Part shown: positions 16,421 through 24,609 of the stretch, piece after piece
Layout: each line of letters begins with the position of its first letter
Numbering within the stretch: the first letter of the stretch is position 1
Source of the DNA: an uncultured Clostridia bacterium
GTDB lineage: Bacteria; Bacillota; Clostridia; Oscillospirales; Acutalibacteraceae
Assembly: GCA_947166135.1 (NCBI GenBank)
Contig: CAMVDB010000001.1
Location: 1 to 64,000, forward strand
Reading direction: 5' to 3'
DNA: 64,000 nucleotides
The notes under the pieces: model-generated
Seen by the model: only the letters and a program-made list of their open reading frames with translations
Database searches by the model: none
What the model was told of the DNA's origin: nothing
Made by a program: the position numbers and the translations under genes

Positions 16421-17674
16421 TTACGGAACAATGCTGTCCTTGTTCAATAAAAAGTCGTAGATACTCATGACCAATACGCCCTCCTCTGTGTACCACGGAG
16501 CGGGGGCGTCCTTTGTAACGATGATCTTTTTGAAGTTATCGCTGATTCTCAGGAGCGAGCGCTGTTCCTGCTCCGTCTTTTCTGCTGTAGGCATCGCAAA
16601 TGCGGATTGGATGTAATAGCGTTCGGTACCCTTGTTGCAAACGAAATCTATTTCCAGCTGCTTTCGCACGGATTTCCCATTATTATCACGCGTATTGAGC
16701 TGTACGATCCCGACGTCTACGTTATAACCTCTGGAACACAGTTCGTTGTAGATGATATTTTCCATCGTATGCGTTTCCTCAAGCTGGCGGAAGTTGATGC
16801 GGGCGTTACGCAGGCCGATATCGGTGAAGTAGTATTTCAGCGGCGTATCAATATACTTTCGTCCGCGGATGTCATAGCGGTGAACCGCGCTGATCAGAAA
16901 TGCGTCGCTCAGGTATTCCAGATAATTACTGACGGTGTTGGGACTGATATTGACCTGCTTGACGCTTTTGAATGTTGCCGAGAGTTTCCGCGGATTGGTC
17001 AGAGATCCGATACCGGAGGAGAGGATATTCAGTAGCTCCTCCAGCTCCGAGCGGTTACGCACCTTATGCCGCCCGACGATATCGCTAATGTATGTTTTAT
17101 CCAGCAGAACCTTCAGAAGCTCGATCTTCTGCTCAACAGTCGGCAGGAGCACGACCGGGGGAAGTCCTCCGTAGAGCATATACTCGTTCCAAGCGTCATA
17201 GCGGTTTCCGCCATAGTTTTCCATGAACTCACAGAAGCGCAGGGGACCGATATGCAGCTCATCGCCTCGACCGCGAAATTCCGTGATGATATCCTTTGAG
17301 AGGAACTTTGCATTGCTGCCTGTGACATATACGTCCACGTTGCCCATCCGAAGCAAGCCATTGAGTACGGCTTCAAACTCGCCGAGCAGCTGAACCTCGT
17401 CAAAGAGGATATAGTACATCCCGCTGTCGGTGATCAGGCTTTTGATATACGGGTACAATACCTCCGGGTCGCGGAAGCGTTTATTCTCAAAAGAGTCAAA
17501 GCTCATTTCAATGATGTGATCCTCAGGGACGCCCTCGGATAATAAGTGCGCCTTGAACAGCGTAAACAGCAGATACGATTTGCCGCACCTGCGGATGCCG
17601 GTGATGACCTTGATCAGCCCGTTATGTTTTTTTAGAATCAACTTGTTCATCCATATTTCGCGCTTGAATTCCAT
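16421..17674 (-). CDS. AAA ATPase with DUF4143-type C-terminal domain
   Basis: Start at 17674 (MEFKREIWM) is fixed by AGGAGTGA upstream. About 417 residues: Walker A TGIRRCGKS (residues about 25-33), Walker B-like YYILFDEVQ, and sensor YVTGSNAKFLS. The C-terminal part has YLSDAFLISAVHRYDIRG and a nuclease-like core with LEIDFVCNKG, as in proteins annotated AAA_14/DUF4143. The D and K in that core resemble PD-(D/E)XK nucleases. The biological role of this family is unknown; it is common in gut anaerobes and often mobile. A related protein is encoded at 28445-29638. Confidence 0.85.
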   Translation of the reverse strand: MEFKREIWMNKLILKKHNGLIKVITGIRRCGKSYLLFTLFKAHLLSEGVPEDHIIEMSFDSFENKRFRDPEVLYPYIKSLITDSGMYYILFDEVQLLGEFEAVLNGLLRMGNVDVYVTGSNAKFLSKDIITEFRGRGDELHIGPLRFCEFMENYGGNRYDAWNEYMLYGGLPPVVLLPTVEQKIELLKVLLDKTYISDIVGRHKVRNRSELEELLNILSSGIGSLTNPRKLSATFKSVKQVNISPNTVSNYLEYLSDAFLISAVHRYDIRGRKYIDTPLKYYFTDIGLRNARINFRQLEETHTMENIIYNELCSRGYNVDVGIVQLNTRDNNGKSVRKQLEIDFVCNKGTERYYIQSAFAMPTAEKTEQEQRSLLRISDNFKKIIVTKDAPAPWYTEEGVLVMSIYDFLLNKDSIVP

Positions 17675-17690
17675 GAGATTCACTCCTGTT

Positions 17691-17713
17691 GAATATTTTT
17701 GTCGCAATACGCA
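17691..17713. promoter_or_regulatory. Operator-like copy 1 (GAATATTTTTGTCGCAATAC)
   Basis: A 23-base sequence in the 5'-UTR that repeats, with one mismatch, the left part of the palindrome at 17767. It lies between the -10 box and the ribosome site of the ATPase gene. Confidence 0.55.
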
Positions 17714-17729
17714 TTTTTGATCTATACTA

Positions 17730-17758
17730 AGTATAATGCGAATCTTTCGCTCTGTCAA
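17730..17758 (-). promoter_or_regulatory. Near-consensus promoter of the ATPase gene
   Basis: On the minus strand TTGACA, 17 bases, TATACT. Its -10 box is about 56 bases from the chosen start codon. Confidence 0.8.
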
Positions 17759-17766
17759 CCACCATA

Positions 17767-17798
17767 GAATATTTTTGCCGCAATACGCAAAAATATTC
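17767..17798. promoter_or_regulatory. Perfect palindrome, operator-like copy 2
   Basis: Arms GAATATTTTTGC and GCAAAAATATTC (12 of 12 pairs) around an 8-base centre, just upstream of the -35 box of the ATPase promoter. It shares 22 of 23 bases with copy 1. Confidence 0.6.
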
Positions 17799-17910
17799 AG
17801 TAAAATAGAGCCGCTATTTCTGATAAAGGCGACTCTGAAAAGTCAATATGTACACTGAAATGAAGTTAAGCAGACATCGAAATTTTTTCATTTTTTTAAG
17901 ATGGTTTTGA

Positions 17911-18267
17911 ACCTCTTCTTCCGGCGACGTGACGCTCCATGTACCTCGTCTGAAAGGCGTGAGCTTTGAAACAGCGATCATCGAAAGATATCGCCGCAGA
18001 GAAAGCAGTATCGAAGAGACGCTGACTTACTGTGACTTTCCATCGGAGCACTGGACGCGGATTCGGACGAACAACGTCATCGAAAGGCTGAACAGGGAGA
18101 TCCGCAGACGTACAAGAGTTGTCGGTTGTTTTCCGGACGGCAACTCGGCGCTGATGCTCGTTTGTGCCCGTCTCAGACACGTTGCCGGCACTCAGTGGGG
18201 CAACAAAAAGTATATGAACATGAAGCATTTGGAGGCGTTATTGGACGACGCTTTCCTTGCCGGTTGA
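17911..18267 (+). pseudogene. Internally deleted IS256-family transposase
   Basis: An in-frame stop at 17908 precedes the fragment. It begins with SSGDVTLHVPRLKG, which is the N-terminal conserved block of IS256/Mutator transposases, and within 25 residues jumps to the C-terminal block (TNNVIERLNREIRRRTR, then VVGCFPDGNSALMLV). The full DDE core is missing, as the family is about 400 residues and only about 118 remain. It ends near a candidate right terminal repeat. It cannot be active. Confidence 0.85.
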
Positions 18268-18298
18268 TCTTCATTCACAGATCCTGCAATCTTTTTTG

Positions 18299-18318
18299 CG
18301 CATAATTCTTGACAGTAC
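18299..18318. repeat. Candidate right terminal repeat of the IS256 remnant
   Basis: GCATAATTCTTGACAGTACC lies 30 bases past the transposase stop and has the look of an IS256-type end (complement starts GGTACTGTCAAG). No matching left end is seen upstream. Confidence 0.45.
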
Positions 18319-18410
18319 CGCTTCTGCGGGAGGATTCCGGGATCTCGTCTGTCATACGCTTCTCCTGACAATCCCGCGTCTGCCAACAATTATTTTTCCT
18401 CTGAAAATAC

Positions 18411-18437
18411 AAAAAGCCCGAGTAAATCGGGCTTTTT
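18411..18437. terminator. Bidirectional terminator
   Basis: AAAAAGCCCGA / TCGGGCTTTTT around GTAAA. Confidence 0.8.
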
Positions 18438-18554
18438 GAGCTTGGTGCCAACGACGTAGACATTTACATCTCGCAGGCTCTCTTGACGAATGACTAAATA
18501 ATCACTCAAGCTTAATTATAATTTATCATATAATCTATTATTTATCAAGACTAT

Positions 18555-19601
18555 TTATACAACTTTCTTTAAAACTGGAATCTTACTAAGTATAAAAGAA
18601 ATTAAGTATGACAAAACAACTGATACTATAAATACTACAGGAATATTAATTAAAGCGAAATCAATATTGACTATTTTTATAATCCTATACATAATTGTTT
18701 CAATTAAAACATGTATAGCATATATTCCTAAACTATATTTCGAAATGGAATTTATAAGATTATTAGTATGCATATTTTTAAATTTATCTTTTATAATTAC
18801 AAAAACTGCTACTGCTTGAAATAAAACATTAATATATAAATTTCCATGCATTTGCAAAGCTTTTCCTGTAGTATTTGAAAGTATATATGTTCCCATAATA
18901 GTTATCAGTACGCCAAATAGACCCAATATATATATTATTCTTTTATTCTTAAGTTCATAATTATTAATATACCAACCTAAAATAAAATATGTTGTAAAAC
19001 CACCTACATATTTTAATGATAAGTTATTTTCTATAATATCATTTATATGTTCAAATAAATTACTATAGTTACTTCCTATACTAATGATTTGTGGAATTAT
19101 ATATGTAAAAATTATAGATAAAATAATAAAATACTCCACATATTTTTTATTAGCATCATTTACCCATAATCGTAACAATGGAACTATAAGATATAGTCCA
19201 ATTATCAAATAAACAAACCATAAATGATAATATCCCTTAATTAAAGAACCTATAATCTTAATGATATCAATAGATTCATGTTTTATTATTGAACCTACTA
19301 TATTAAATATAAAACAATACAAAACCGACCAAAAAACAAAAAAAACAATCATTCTTATTATATGGTTAATTATTTTTTGAGTTGAAAATTGATAGTTCTT
19401 ATCAAGCATTAAAGCTCCTGATATCATAATAAATAATGGAACTCCTATTCTTGCTAATCCATTAAATATATTACTTACCCAAAAATTAAACGAACCAATA
19501 TCTTTAACAACATACTGTGCACTAGAATGAATCATAATTACTGAAAAGCAAGCTATTACCCTTAAGACATCTATGTAAACTATTCTATTACTTTTTGTCA
19601 T
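18555..19601 (-). CDS. Membrane acyltransferase (acyltransferase family 3)
   Basis: 348 residues with about ten membrane segments. It starts with the family pattern RIVYIDVLRVIACFSVIMIH and has GVPLFIMISGALML, the usual second block. Members O-acetylate or otherwise acylate sugars of peptidoglycan, capsule or lipids in the membrane. The gene is much richer in A and T than anything around it (runs of AT-only codons), so it was probably acquired recently. A GGAGG site precedes the ATG. It lies next to transposon debris, so it may be cargo. Confidence 0.88.
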   Translation of the reverse strand: MTKSNRIVYIDVLRVIACFSVIMIHSSAQYVVKDIGSFNFWVSNIFNGLARIGVPLFIMISGALMLDKNYQFSTQKIINHIIRMIVFFVFWSVLYCFIFNIVGSIIKHESIDIIKIIGSLIKGYYHLWFVYLIIGLYLIVPLLRLWVNDANKKYVEYFIILSIIFTYIIPQIISIGSNYSNLFEHINDIIENNLSLKYVGGFTTYFILGWYINNYELKNKRIIYILGLFGVLITIMGTYILSNTTGKALQMHGNLYINVLFQAVAVFVIIKDKFKNMHTNNLINSISKYSLGIYAIHVLIETIMYRIIKIVNIDFALINIPVVFIVSVVLSYLISFILSKIPVLKKVV

Positions 19602-19673
19602 TTTATTTTCCTCCTCAATTAAACTATATTATATAATATTTTGACAATATTTCAATAATTTTTAAGAATTTTG

Positions 19674-19850
19674 TTAAATATAAATCAATTCATTACAAAT
19701 TCTTTCTTCAGCTTGATTTTTAATAGTATTCATAGTTCCACCCCAATAAAGCATATCTGTATTTTTTATTTCTTCGGTTAAATCACTATTATCTTTTAGT
19801 TGTTTATCGTATCGGCAAATGCCTATAGAAAGATTCTGAAAGCTCAATGA
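19674..19850 (-). pseudogene. TnpV-like transposon protein, C-terminal remnant
   Basis: Not in the ORF track. From a stop at about 19853 the minus strand reads 58 codons to the stop at 19674. The last 40 residues include IKNTDMLYWGGTMNTIKNQ and end AEERICNELIYI, which resembles the C-terminus of TnpV proteins of clostridial Tn4451-like elements. No start codon or N-terminal half remains. It marks transposon-derived DNA at the left side of the serine-recombinase module. Confidence 0.55.
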
Positions 19851-20055
19851 TCAACTTGATAGGGGATGCCCGGTTCGTGAACTCAAGCGGTCAAAAAACG
19901 GACAAATCTGAATATTTCCAGTGAGTCTAAATCTATTCGTTCTTTGTTCAAAAAAGCAGAAAAAGTCTGGAAAAATGAAAAAATCTAAAAATTTTTTAGT
20001 ATCGCATAGGAAAGCCATTTTTGAGGATATAAATCAAGCTTTTTTATAAAAAAAC

Positions 20056-20085
20056 TTGACAAATTTGGCGAAATAGGGGTATAAT
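20056..20085 (+). promoter_or_regulatory. Consensus promoter of a short leader transcript
   Basis: TTGACA, 18-base spacer, TATAAT: perfect boxes. Confidence 0.8.
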
Positions 20086-20095
20086 GAGTATCAAG

Positions 20096-20128
20096 ATGGA
20101 TAAGTATACAAAGATGGCAGGTTTTTAA
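20096..20128 (+). CDS. Possible leader peptide, 10 codons
   Basis: ATG at 20096 encodes MDKYTKMAGF and stops inside the terminator stem that follows. It starts about four bases after the expected transcript start and has no ribosome site, so translation would need a leaderless-type start. The overlap with the terminator is what an attenuator would need. It may also be chance. Confidence 0.3.
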   Translation: MDKYTKMAGF

Positions 20129-20140
20129 CCTGCTTTTTTT
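20118..20140 (+). terminator. Intrinsic terminator ending the leader RNA
   Basis: GCAGGTT / AACCTGC with loop TT and a run of seven T. With the promoter at 20056 the terminated RNA would be about 50 bases. Confidence 0.8.
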
Positions 20141-20168
20141 ACTGCCTTCTTTTTGAAAATAATACTTC

Positions 20169-20614
20169 CGCAAATTGCAATAGCAAGTTGCAATTTGCGT
20201 TTATTTAAAATTGAATAGTTTATTGATATCTTGTCACTTGGTGACGGATGATTTGTCAGTGGGCTGGTGTAAAACATTTTGTTTTTACAACAGCCCTTTT
20301 TGCATTTGTGAAGCCGATGCGCTTTACCGGTCATGTGCCGGTAATGATCGTATCGGCTTTTTTAATTGAAAAAAATTGTTACTCGGAGGCTTTGAGCCTC
20401 TGTATTTCGGTTTGATACCGATCTGAAAACTGAATATTGAATGCTTTGGTTGAGCATAGAGCTAAGTACATTAATCGCTTCATCTTTTCGTAGATGAAAA
20501 CCGATCTTGTGCAGCCTTTCAATAATATGCCCGATTATCGCTGATGGGACCGGCTGCATAATGCCGGCGGCCTTGCTATGTCCTTGCCCTAACTCACTTT
20601 GGCGGAAAGGACAT
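20169..20614 (+). promoter_or_regulatory. Array of RNA hairpins between leader and sigma-like gene
   Basis: No gene is seen between the leader and 20714. The stretch holds successive hairpins: CGCAAATTGCAA/TTGCAATTTGCG (20169-20199); GTCAC/GTGAC (20233); GGGCTG..CAGCCC followed by TTTTT (20261-20301); AAGCCGAT..ATCGGCTT with inner TACCGG/CCGGTA and a T run (20311-20364); GAGGCT/AGCCTC (20386-20400); CCGGC/GCCGG (20550); ATGTCCTT/AAGGACAT (20578-20614). Two of these look like further terminators. The density suggests a long regulated leader for the mobile-element genes. Confidence 0.6.
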
Positions 20615-20713
20615 GTTTATGCGTTTCTTCTGGTGGCTTTGTTACGCCGCAAAGTATCCGTGATCTCCTTGTTTTGATTTGAGAACACATCAAAATTTAA
20701 AGGAGATTATTCT

Positions 20714-21283
20714 ATGAAAAGATATTATATCGAAGTAACAGACAGAGAGTTTTGCGACGAGAAAAAACACTACTCTATAGACGGAAAGCGTGCCTTTGTT
20801 GAACTTTCGGGTAAGGAAGCGTATGACTACCTGGCAGAGCACAAGGACTTACGCTTCTACGAGACGAGTACTGCCGAAGAATTCGGTAATACCGTGTTCG
20901 TTGAGGTACCGAAGCATCAGATCAAGAATGCTGAAGCGTGGAAGAACCATGAGAACTATGTCAAGAGGACGATGAGGGAGTGTGGGCGCGAGGTCGTCAG
21001 CTTATCTCGTCCTATCACCGAAGACGGTGATTTTACTTTGGAAGATATCACCGGCAATTCTGACGAGTCCGTCGAAGATAAGGTGATTCGTAATCTTGAT
21101 CTCGAGATTTTGCACCGCGCCTTGCATTCGCTGAGCAAGGAAGAATATCGCATTATCGAATGTTTGTATCTGGCGGATGAGACCATGACGGAAAGAGCCT
21201 TGGCGCAAGTCTTAGGAAAGTCGCAGCCGTACATTCATCGACTCAAAATGAAGATTTTCGATAAAATCAGAAAGTTTTTTTGA
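20714..21283 (+). CDS. Sigma-70 region 4-like regulator of a mobile element
   Basis: 189 residues. The C-terminal 60 residues form a sigma region 4-like helix-turn-helix (HSLSKEEYRIIECLYLADE, then TERALAQVLGKSQPYIHRL, then KMKIFDKIRKF). The N-terminal 110 residues are not a recognisable sigma region 2. Proteins of this kind are the first gene of many clostridial integrative elements. An AAAGGAG site precedes the ATG and the hairpin-rich leader lies upstream. It probably controls the element's own genes. Confidence 0.75.
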   Translation: MKRYYIEVTDREFCDEKKHYSIDGKRAFVELSGKEAYDYLAEHKDLRFYETSTAEEFGNTVFVEVPKHQIKNAEAWKNHENYVKRTMRECGREVVSLSRPITEDGDFTLEDITGNSDESVEDKVIRNLDLEILHRALHSLSKEEYRIIECLYLADETMTERALAQVLGKSQPYIHRLKMKIFDKIRKFF

Positions 21284-21338
21284 TTTTTCGGTTATTAATT
21301 AAGAATTATTTCACCTATAGGAGGTAGAGAGACGAAAA

Positions 21339-21371
21339 CGGAGAGGGCATGCTGAAAAACCGCCCTCTCCG
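21339..21371 (+). promoter_or_regulatory. Hairpin before the replication gene
   Basis: CGGAGAGGGC / GCCCTCTCCG, ten perfect pairs around a 13-base loop, without a T run. It lies about 45 bases before the start codon of the next gene. Confidence 0.5.
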
Positions 21372-21415
21372 AAAAACAAACGGTCGCTCAATCGAATTGC
21401 AAGGAGAATCAGATC

Positions 21416-22198
21416 ATGTCAGTACACAGAACGGACAAATCCAAGGGGGATTACACCCCGATGAGCAATCACCATTTGAGAGATATTAACCTTTCTTTGA
21501 AAGCAAAGGGGCTTCTGTCCTTGATGCTGTCGCTGCCCGAAAACTGGAACTTTTTCGCAAAAGGCTTAGCGACGCTATGTCATGAGGGTAGGGATTCGGT
21601 CGAATCCGGACTCAAGGAGCTTGAAAGGGAAGGTTATCTTCTCCGTCAGAGGATCCGTTCACCCAACGGATGCTTTAGCAACATTCAATATGAGATCTAT
21701 GAAGAGCCACTCCCAAAAGACAAAAGGTCAGCTCAACCAAAGCCGGGAAAGTCGGAACAGGACTTATCGAAGGAGGATGTACCTGTATCGATGAATCAGA
21801 CACAATTAAGTATAGAAAAACAAACAACTGATAAAGAAAAAGAAGAACAGAACGACGCATACCTGTGGCGCATTAGGATCGAGAACAATATCGACTATGA
21901 TAATATGGCCCAAAGGTATGGAGAGAGTACCATCGACCATCTTGTTGAGTTGATGTTGGAGGTCATTGTTTCGGAAAGTCCCTATTGCTATATTGCAAAA
22001 GAAATGCTGCCCAGAGAGATCGTGAGGTCAAGAATGCTCAAGATCAACTCGGATCATATAGAATATGTTCTGGATGAGGTTGCCCATACATCGAAAAAGA
22101 TCGGTAACGCTAAAGCGTATGTGCTGGCTGCCTTGTTCAATGCTCCGGTCAATATGGACAATCATGACCAATTTGAGATCAACAAAGACTTTCGGTAA
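21416..22198 (+). CDS. Replication-initiator-like winged-helix protein
   Basis: 260 residues, paralogue of the protein at 15510-16304. Residues 1-95 are a winged helix (SNHHLRDINLSLKAKGLL, LKELEREGYLLRQRIR). A low-complexity polar linker (about 100-145) leads to a C-terminal domain (YGESTIDHLVELML .. INSDHIEYVLDEV .. AKAYVLAALFNAP) of the DUF6017 kind. Such proteins act in replication or maintenance of integrative elements. AAGGAG precedes the start. It lies between the sigma-like gene and the DUF6100-like gene in the same direction. Confidence 0.78.
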   Translation: MSVHRTDKSKGDYTPMSNHHLRDINLSLKAKGLLSLMLSLPENWNFFAKGLATLCHEGRDSVESGLKELEREGYLLRQRIRSPNGCFSNIQYEIYEEPLPKDKRSAQPKPGKSEQDLSKEDVPVSMNQTQLSIEKQTTDKEKEEQNDAYLWRIRIENNIDYDNMAQRYGESTIDHLVELMLEVIVSESPYCYIAKEMLPREIVRSRMLKINSDHIEYVLDEVAHTSKKIGNAKAYVLAALFNAPVNMDNHDQFEINKDFR

Positions 22199-22302
22199 GC
22201 GGATATCTACAGTCACCCTAATCATATAGTTCGTCATCGGGTCGCGGTCTCAACTGCCGCAAGGAGGCTGCGACCTATACCAAAAAAAGGAGGATTTACA
22301 CA

Positions 22303-22971
22303 ATGGTTAACATCGAGGAATGTATTAATAGCTTAAGAATTAAGGCTCTGGATCACAGCCTTGCTTTCCAAAAACTCGCGTCTTGCTATAGAGAAGGTGA
22401 GTATGTCAAGCTCTTGGAAGCGGGGGAGAACGCTATACGTTATACCGTGGAGCTTTACCGGCTCTATCGGGAGTTGTTGCTCTCGCTCTATGAGGTTATG
22501 CCTTCGGTTCCGAAGTCCCTGAATGTAAATGAGTTCTGCCGGGATTTGCTCGGCGTATCAGTTGAAAGGACAAAGGAATTCGAATTCCCTGTTTATAAGA
22601 TCACTCTGCCGGTTCTATTACCGAACAAACGTAAAAGGAAAGTCGAGCGCAACATTGTTATTACTGACTCTGTTAGTGTTGCTGTCAGTCGGTTTTGTAA
22701 CGAGTATCACATTACTCCTTTTACTCATGCGACAGTTGTTATCTTGTCGATTCATCAAAAGGGCGGCATTACCATTGATAATGATAATCTGGACAGCGCG
22801 GTCGTTATGAACTCACTCAACGGAAAATTTATACGTGATGATCGACCCGAAGTATGCAATACGATGTACTACTCAAAGGTTTCGGAAAAAGCTATAACAG
22901 AGATCTTTGTAGTTGACAGCGATCACGATATCGAAGTGTTGTCTTTGATCAAATCAACGTGTCACAAATAG
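22303..22971 (+). CDS. Mobile-element protein, possibly DUF6100 family
   Basis: 222 residues. The N-terminal 90 residues are helical; the C-terminal part has a basic patch (NKRKRKVERNIVI) and an acidic motif DNDNLDSAVVMNSLNGKFI followed by RDD. That pattern recalls the metal-binding core of RusA-like resolvases (DNL..D.LNG..DD), but the match is short. From memory DUF6100 proteins occupy this place in clostridial elements; I could not check. GGAGG precedes the ATG. Confidence 0.5.
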   Translation: MVNIEECINSLRIKALDHSLAFQKLASCYREGEYVKLLEAGENAIRYTVELYRLYRELLLSLYEVMPSVPKSLNVNEFCRDLLGVSVERTKEFEFPVYKITLPVLLPNKRKRKVERNIVITDSVSVAVSRFCNEYHITPFTHATVVILSIHQKGGITIDNDNLDSAVVMNSLNGKFIRDDRPEVCNTMYYSKVSEKAITEIFVVDSDHDIEVLSLIKSTCHK

Positions 22972-23165
22972 ATACAGCGCATCTGTCACAAACAGAGGAT
23001 ATTTAAGTTTTTGTTTGTGATATCTCTGATGAATGACAAAATCCGCTGTTGAAGCGGCTTGAGAGTAGGCGGGTCTGATGATTATGCGGCACCTTTTAAG
23101 GTACAATACATAAAAGCATTAATCCGGTTTGCCACAAGAAACAAAATACGAAAGGAGCAGCCGAC

Positions 23166-24272
23166 ATGACATTTGTTTCAAAGAACGAAGGAAATACCAA
23201 GTTCAAAGTAGATATGAGTGAGGGTAAATACAGATCCAGACGGGATGGTTTACTCAACATTTTATTTCATGCAACCGAATTACCCAATCATCTATACAGG
23301 CAGATGAATCTTTCCTATGATTATTATAGAAAGCTTATTTCCAATCTTCATCAGCTCGGTCTCATCAAGCGCGTCAGCCAAGACGGTATGGCGGGCTACC
23401 AATTAACATTGAAGGGCAAGCGACTCACAACTTCGGAGCTCCGTTATGTAAAGTATCAGGACTGTGTGGAAGAAGAATCCGACCGCCATTATTCAGCGAA
23501 GCGCCGCAAGAGAAAGCGAGCGTTTGCCTATATATACGCGCTGCTTGATCGCGTGGGGGTGCCATATGAGCTATTTGTCAAACCATACATCGAGGACGTT
23601 GATGTGAACGGTAAAGATATCTATTTCTACACCGCGTTGGAGTTCAAACGTATGATCAACATAGAATCCGCGCCGTTCCAAGGCAGCAAGCTGCTCGGCT
23701 TTTTGATCGGTCGCAGGAGGGTTATTTCGATTTTTAGGACGGATTTCCGGATGCCTGTTTTTGGCAGACATGAGGAATTGATCCCCGAATATGTAAGACG
23801 GTATTTTTCCGTTCCCCTCACTACAGCGGTTATGATTTGTAACTCCGATTTTTCAGCCGCCAATCTCTTTGCCGAGATCATAGATGGCAACAGCTATGAT
23901 AAAAAGAGCGTGAATACTGCCGGGTATAAAAACTTCTATGTCCTGCCGAGCGATGACAGCTTCATTAGTCATCTGAACGATCTGTATATCGACCATAGTG
24001 AAACAGAACAGAGATTGATCGAGCAATATAGGATCAACACTTCGGACAAGGATACTAACGGCAGGCTCCGTTTCCTCTTTGGCACAGGATTCATGGATGA
24101 TGATCCCATCTTGATCTGCGCGGGAAACGTAAACGCGGTGAAATTGAAATACTTTGTGCTCAACGCAGGGCATAACAGCAAGATGAGTTATATAGTCTGC
24201 AAGCACAGGGATCTTTCTGTGTTACAGAAGGTCACGGAGGACTACCCGATCAAGGTGCTCACGATTGATTAA
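23166..24272 (+). CDS. Winged-helix protein of a mobile element, function unknown
   Basis: 368 residues. Residues about 25-85 look like a winged helix (LSYDYYRKLISNLHQLGLIKR, LTLKGKRLT). A basic segment (KRRKRKRAF) follows. The rest is a mixed alpha/beta region with YIYALLDRVGVPYE, IGRRRVISIFRTD and TAVMICNSD, which could be a nuclease-like or helicase-loader-like domain, but no catalytic motif is certain. AAAGGAG precedes the start. It lies in a co-directional series ending in the serine recombinase, so a role in element replication or transfer is likely. Confidence 0.55.
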   Translation: MTFVSKNEGNTKFKVDMSEGKYRSRRDGLLNILFHATELPNHLYRQMNLSYDYYRKLISNLHQLGLIKRVSQDGMAGYQLTLKGKRLTTSELRYVKYQDCVEEESDRHYSAKRRKRKRAFAYIYALLDRVGVPYELFVKPYIEDVDVNGKDIYFYTALEFKRMINIESAPFQGSKLLGFLIGRRRVISIFRTDFRMPVFGRHEELIPEYVRRYFSVPLTTAVMICNSDFSAANLFAEIIDGNSYDKKSVNTAGYKNFYVLPSDDSFISHLNDLYIDHSETEQRLIEQYRINTSDKDTNGRLRFLFGTGFMDDDPILICAGNVNAVKLKYFVLNAGHNSKMSYIVCKHRDLSVLQKVTEDYPIKVLTID

Positions 24273-24324
24273 ATACGTTAATTTTGCCAAAACTATTGTC
24301 GAATACCACAAAGCAGGTGATCAG

Positions 24325-24531
24325 ATGAACAACAATGAGAATAACGCGCAAGGAGCGATTGCTGCACCGATTTCAAAGCAGGAGGTCAGCGCTCATAACG
24401 ATAAGAGCGTATCAATTGTTCCGAGCCCCCGAACCATGGAGATCGGTGACACGACCGTTCGCCTCAGTTTCAGCGAGAGCGGCGATTTCAACACACGACT
24501 CGCGAGTGCTTTTAACTCTATGCTGAAATGA
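24325..24531 (+). CDS. TnpW-like transposon protein
   Basis: Start at 24325 (MNNNENNAQ) follows CAGGTGA; the track start at 24265 lies inside the previous gene. 68 residues, polar first half, and a C-terminal TTVRLSFSESGDFNTRLAS that resembles the conserved end of TnpW proteins, which precede large serine recombinases in clostridial transposons. Its molecular role is unknown. Its position 130 bases before the recombinase supports the call. Confidence 0.6.
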   Translation: MNNNENNAQGAIAAPISKQEVSAHNDKSVSIVPSPRTMEIGDTTVRLSFSESGDFNTRLASAFNSMLK

Positions 24532-24550
24532 GTTTACCAATTTTTTCCGT

Positions 24551-24609
24551 TTGCTATTGAAGCGGCAGTATGGTATACTTGAATCGGATTCAGGATGGTA
24601 TACTGCCGC
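24551..24609 (+). promoter_or_regulatory. Recombinase promoter with inverted and direct repeats
   Basis: TTGCTA, 17 bases, TATACT. Arms GCGGCAGTAT (24562) and ATACTGCCGC (24600) form an inverted repeat that spans the -10 box, and ATGGTATACT occurs as a direct repeat at 24570 and 24595. A third GGTATAC lies at the ribosome site. These could be an operator or a recombinase binding site. Confidence 0.6.

Noticed and set aside
22303-22971. RusA-type Holliday junction resolvase
   Set aside because: Only the short DNDNLDSAVVMNSLNG..RDD pattern fits; the rest of the protein and its length do not, so it was kept as unknown/DUF6100-like.
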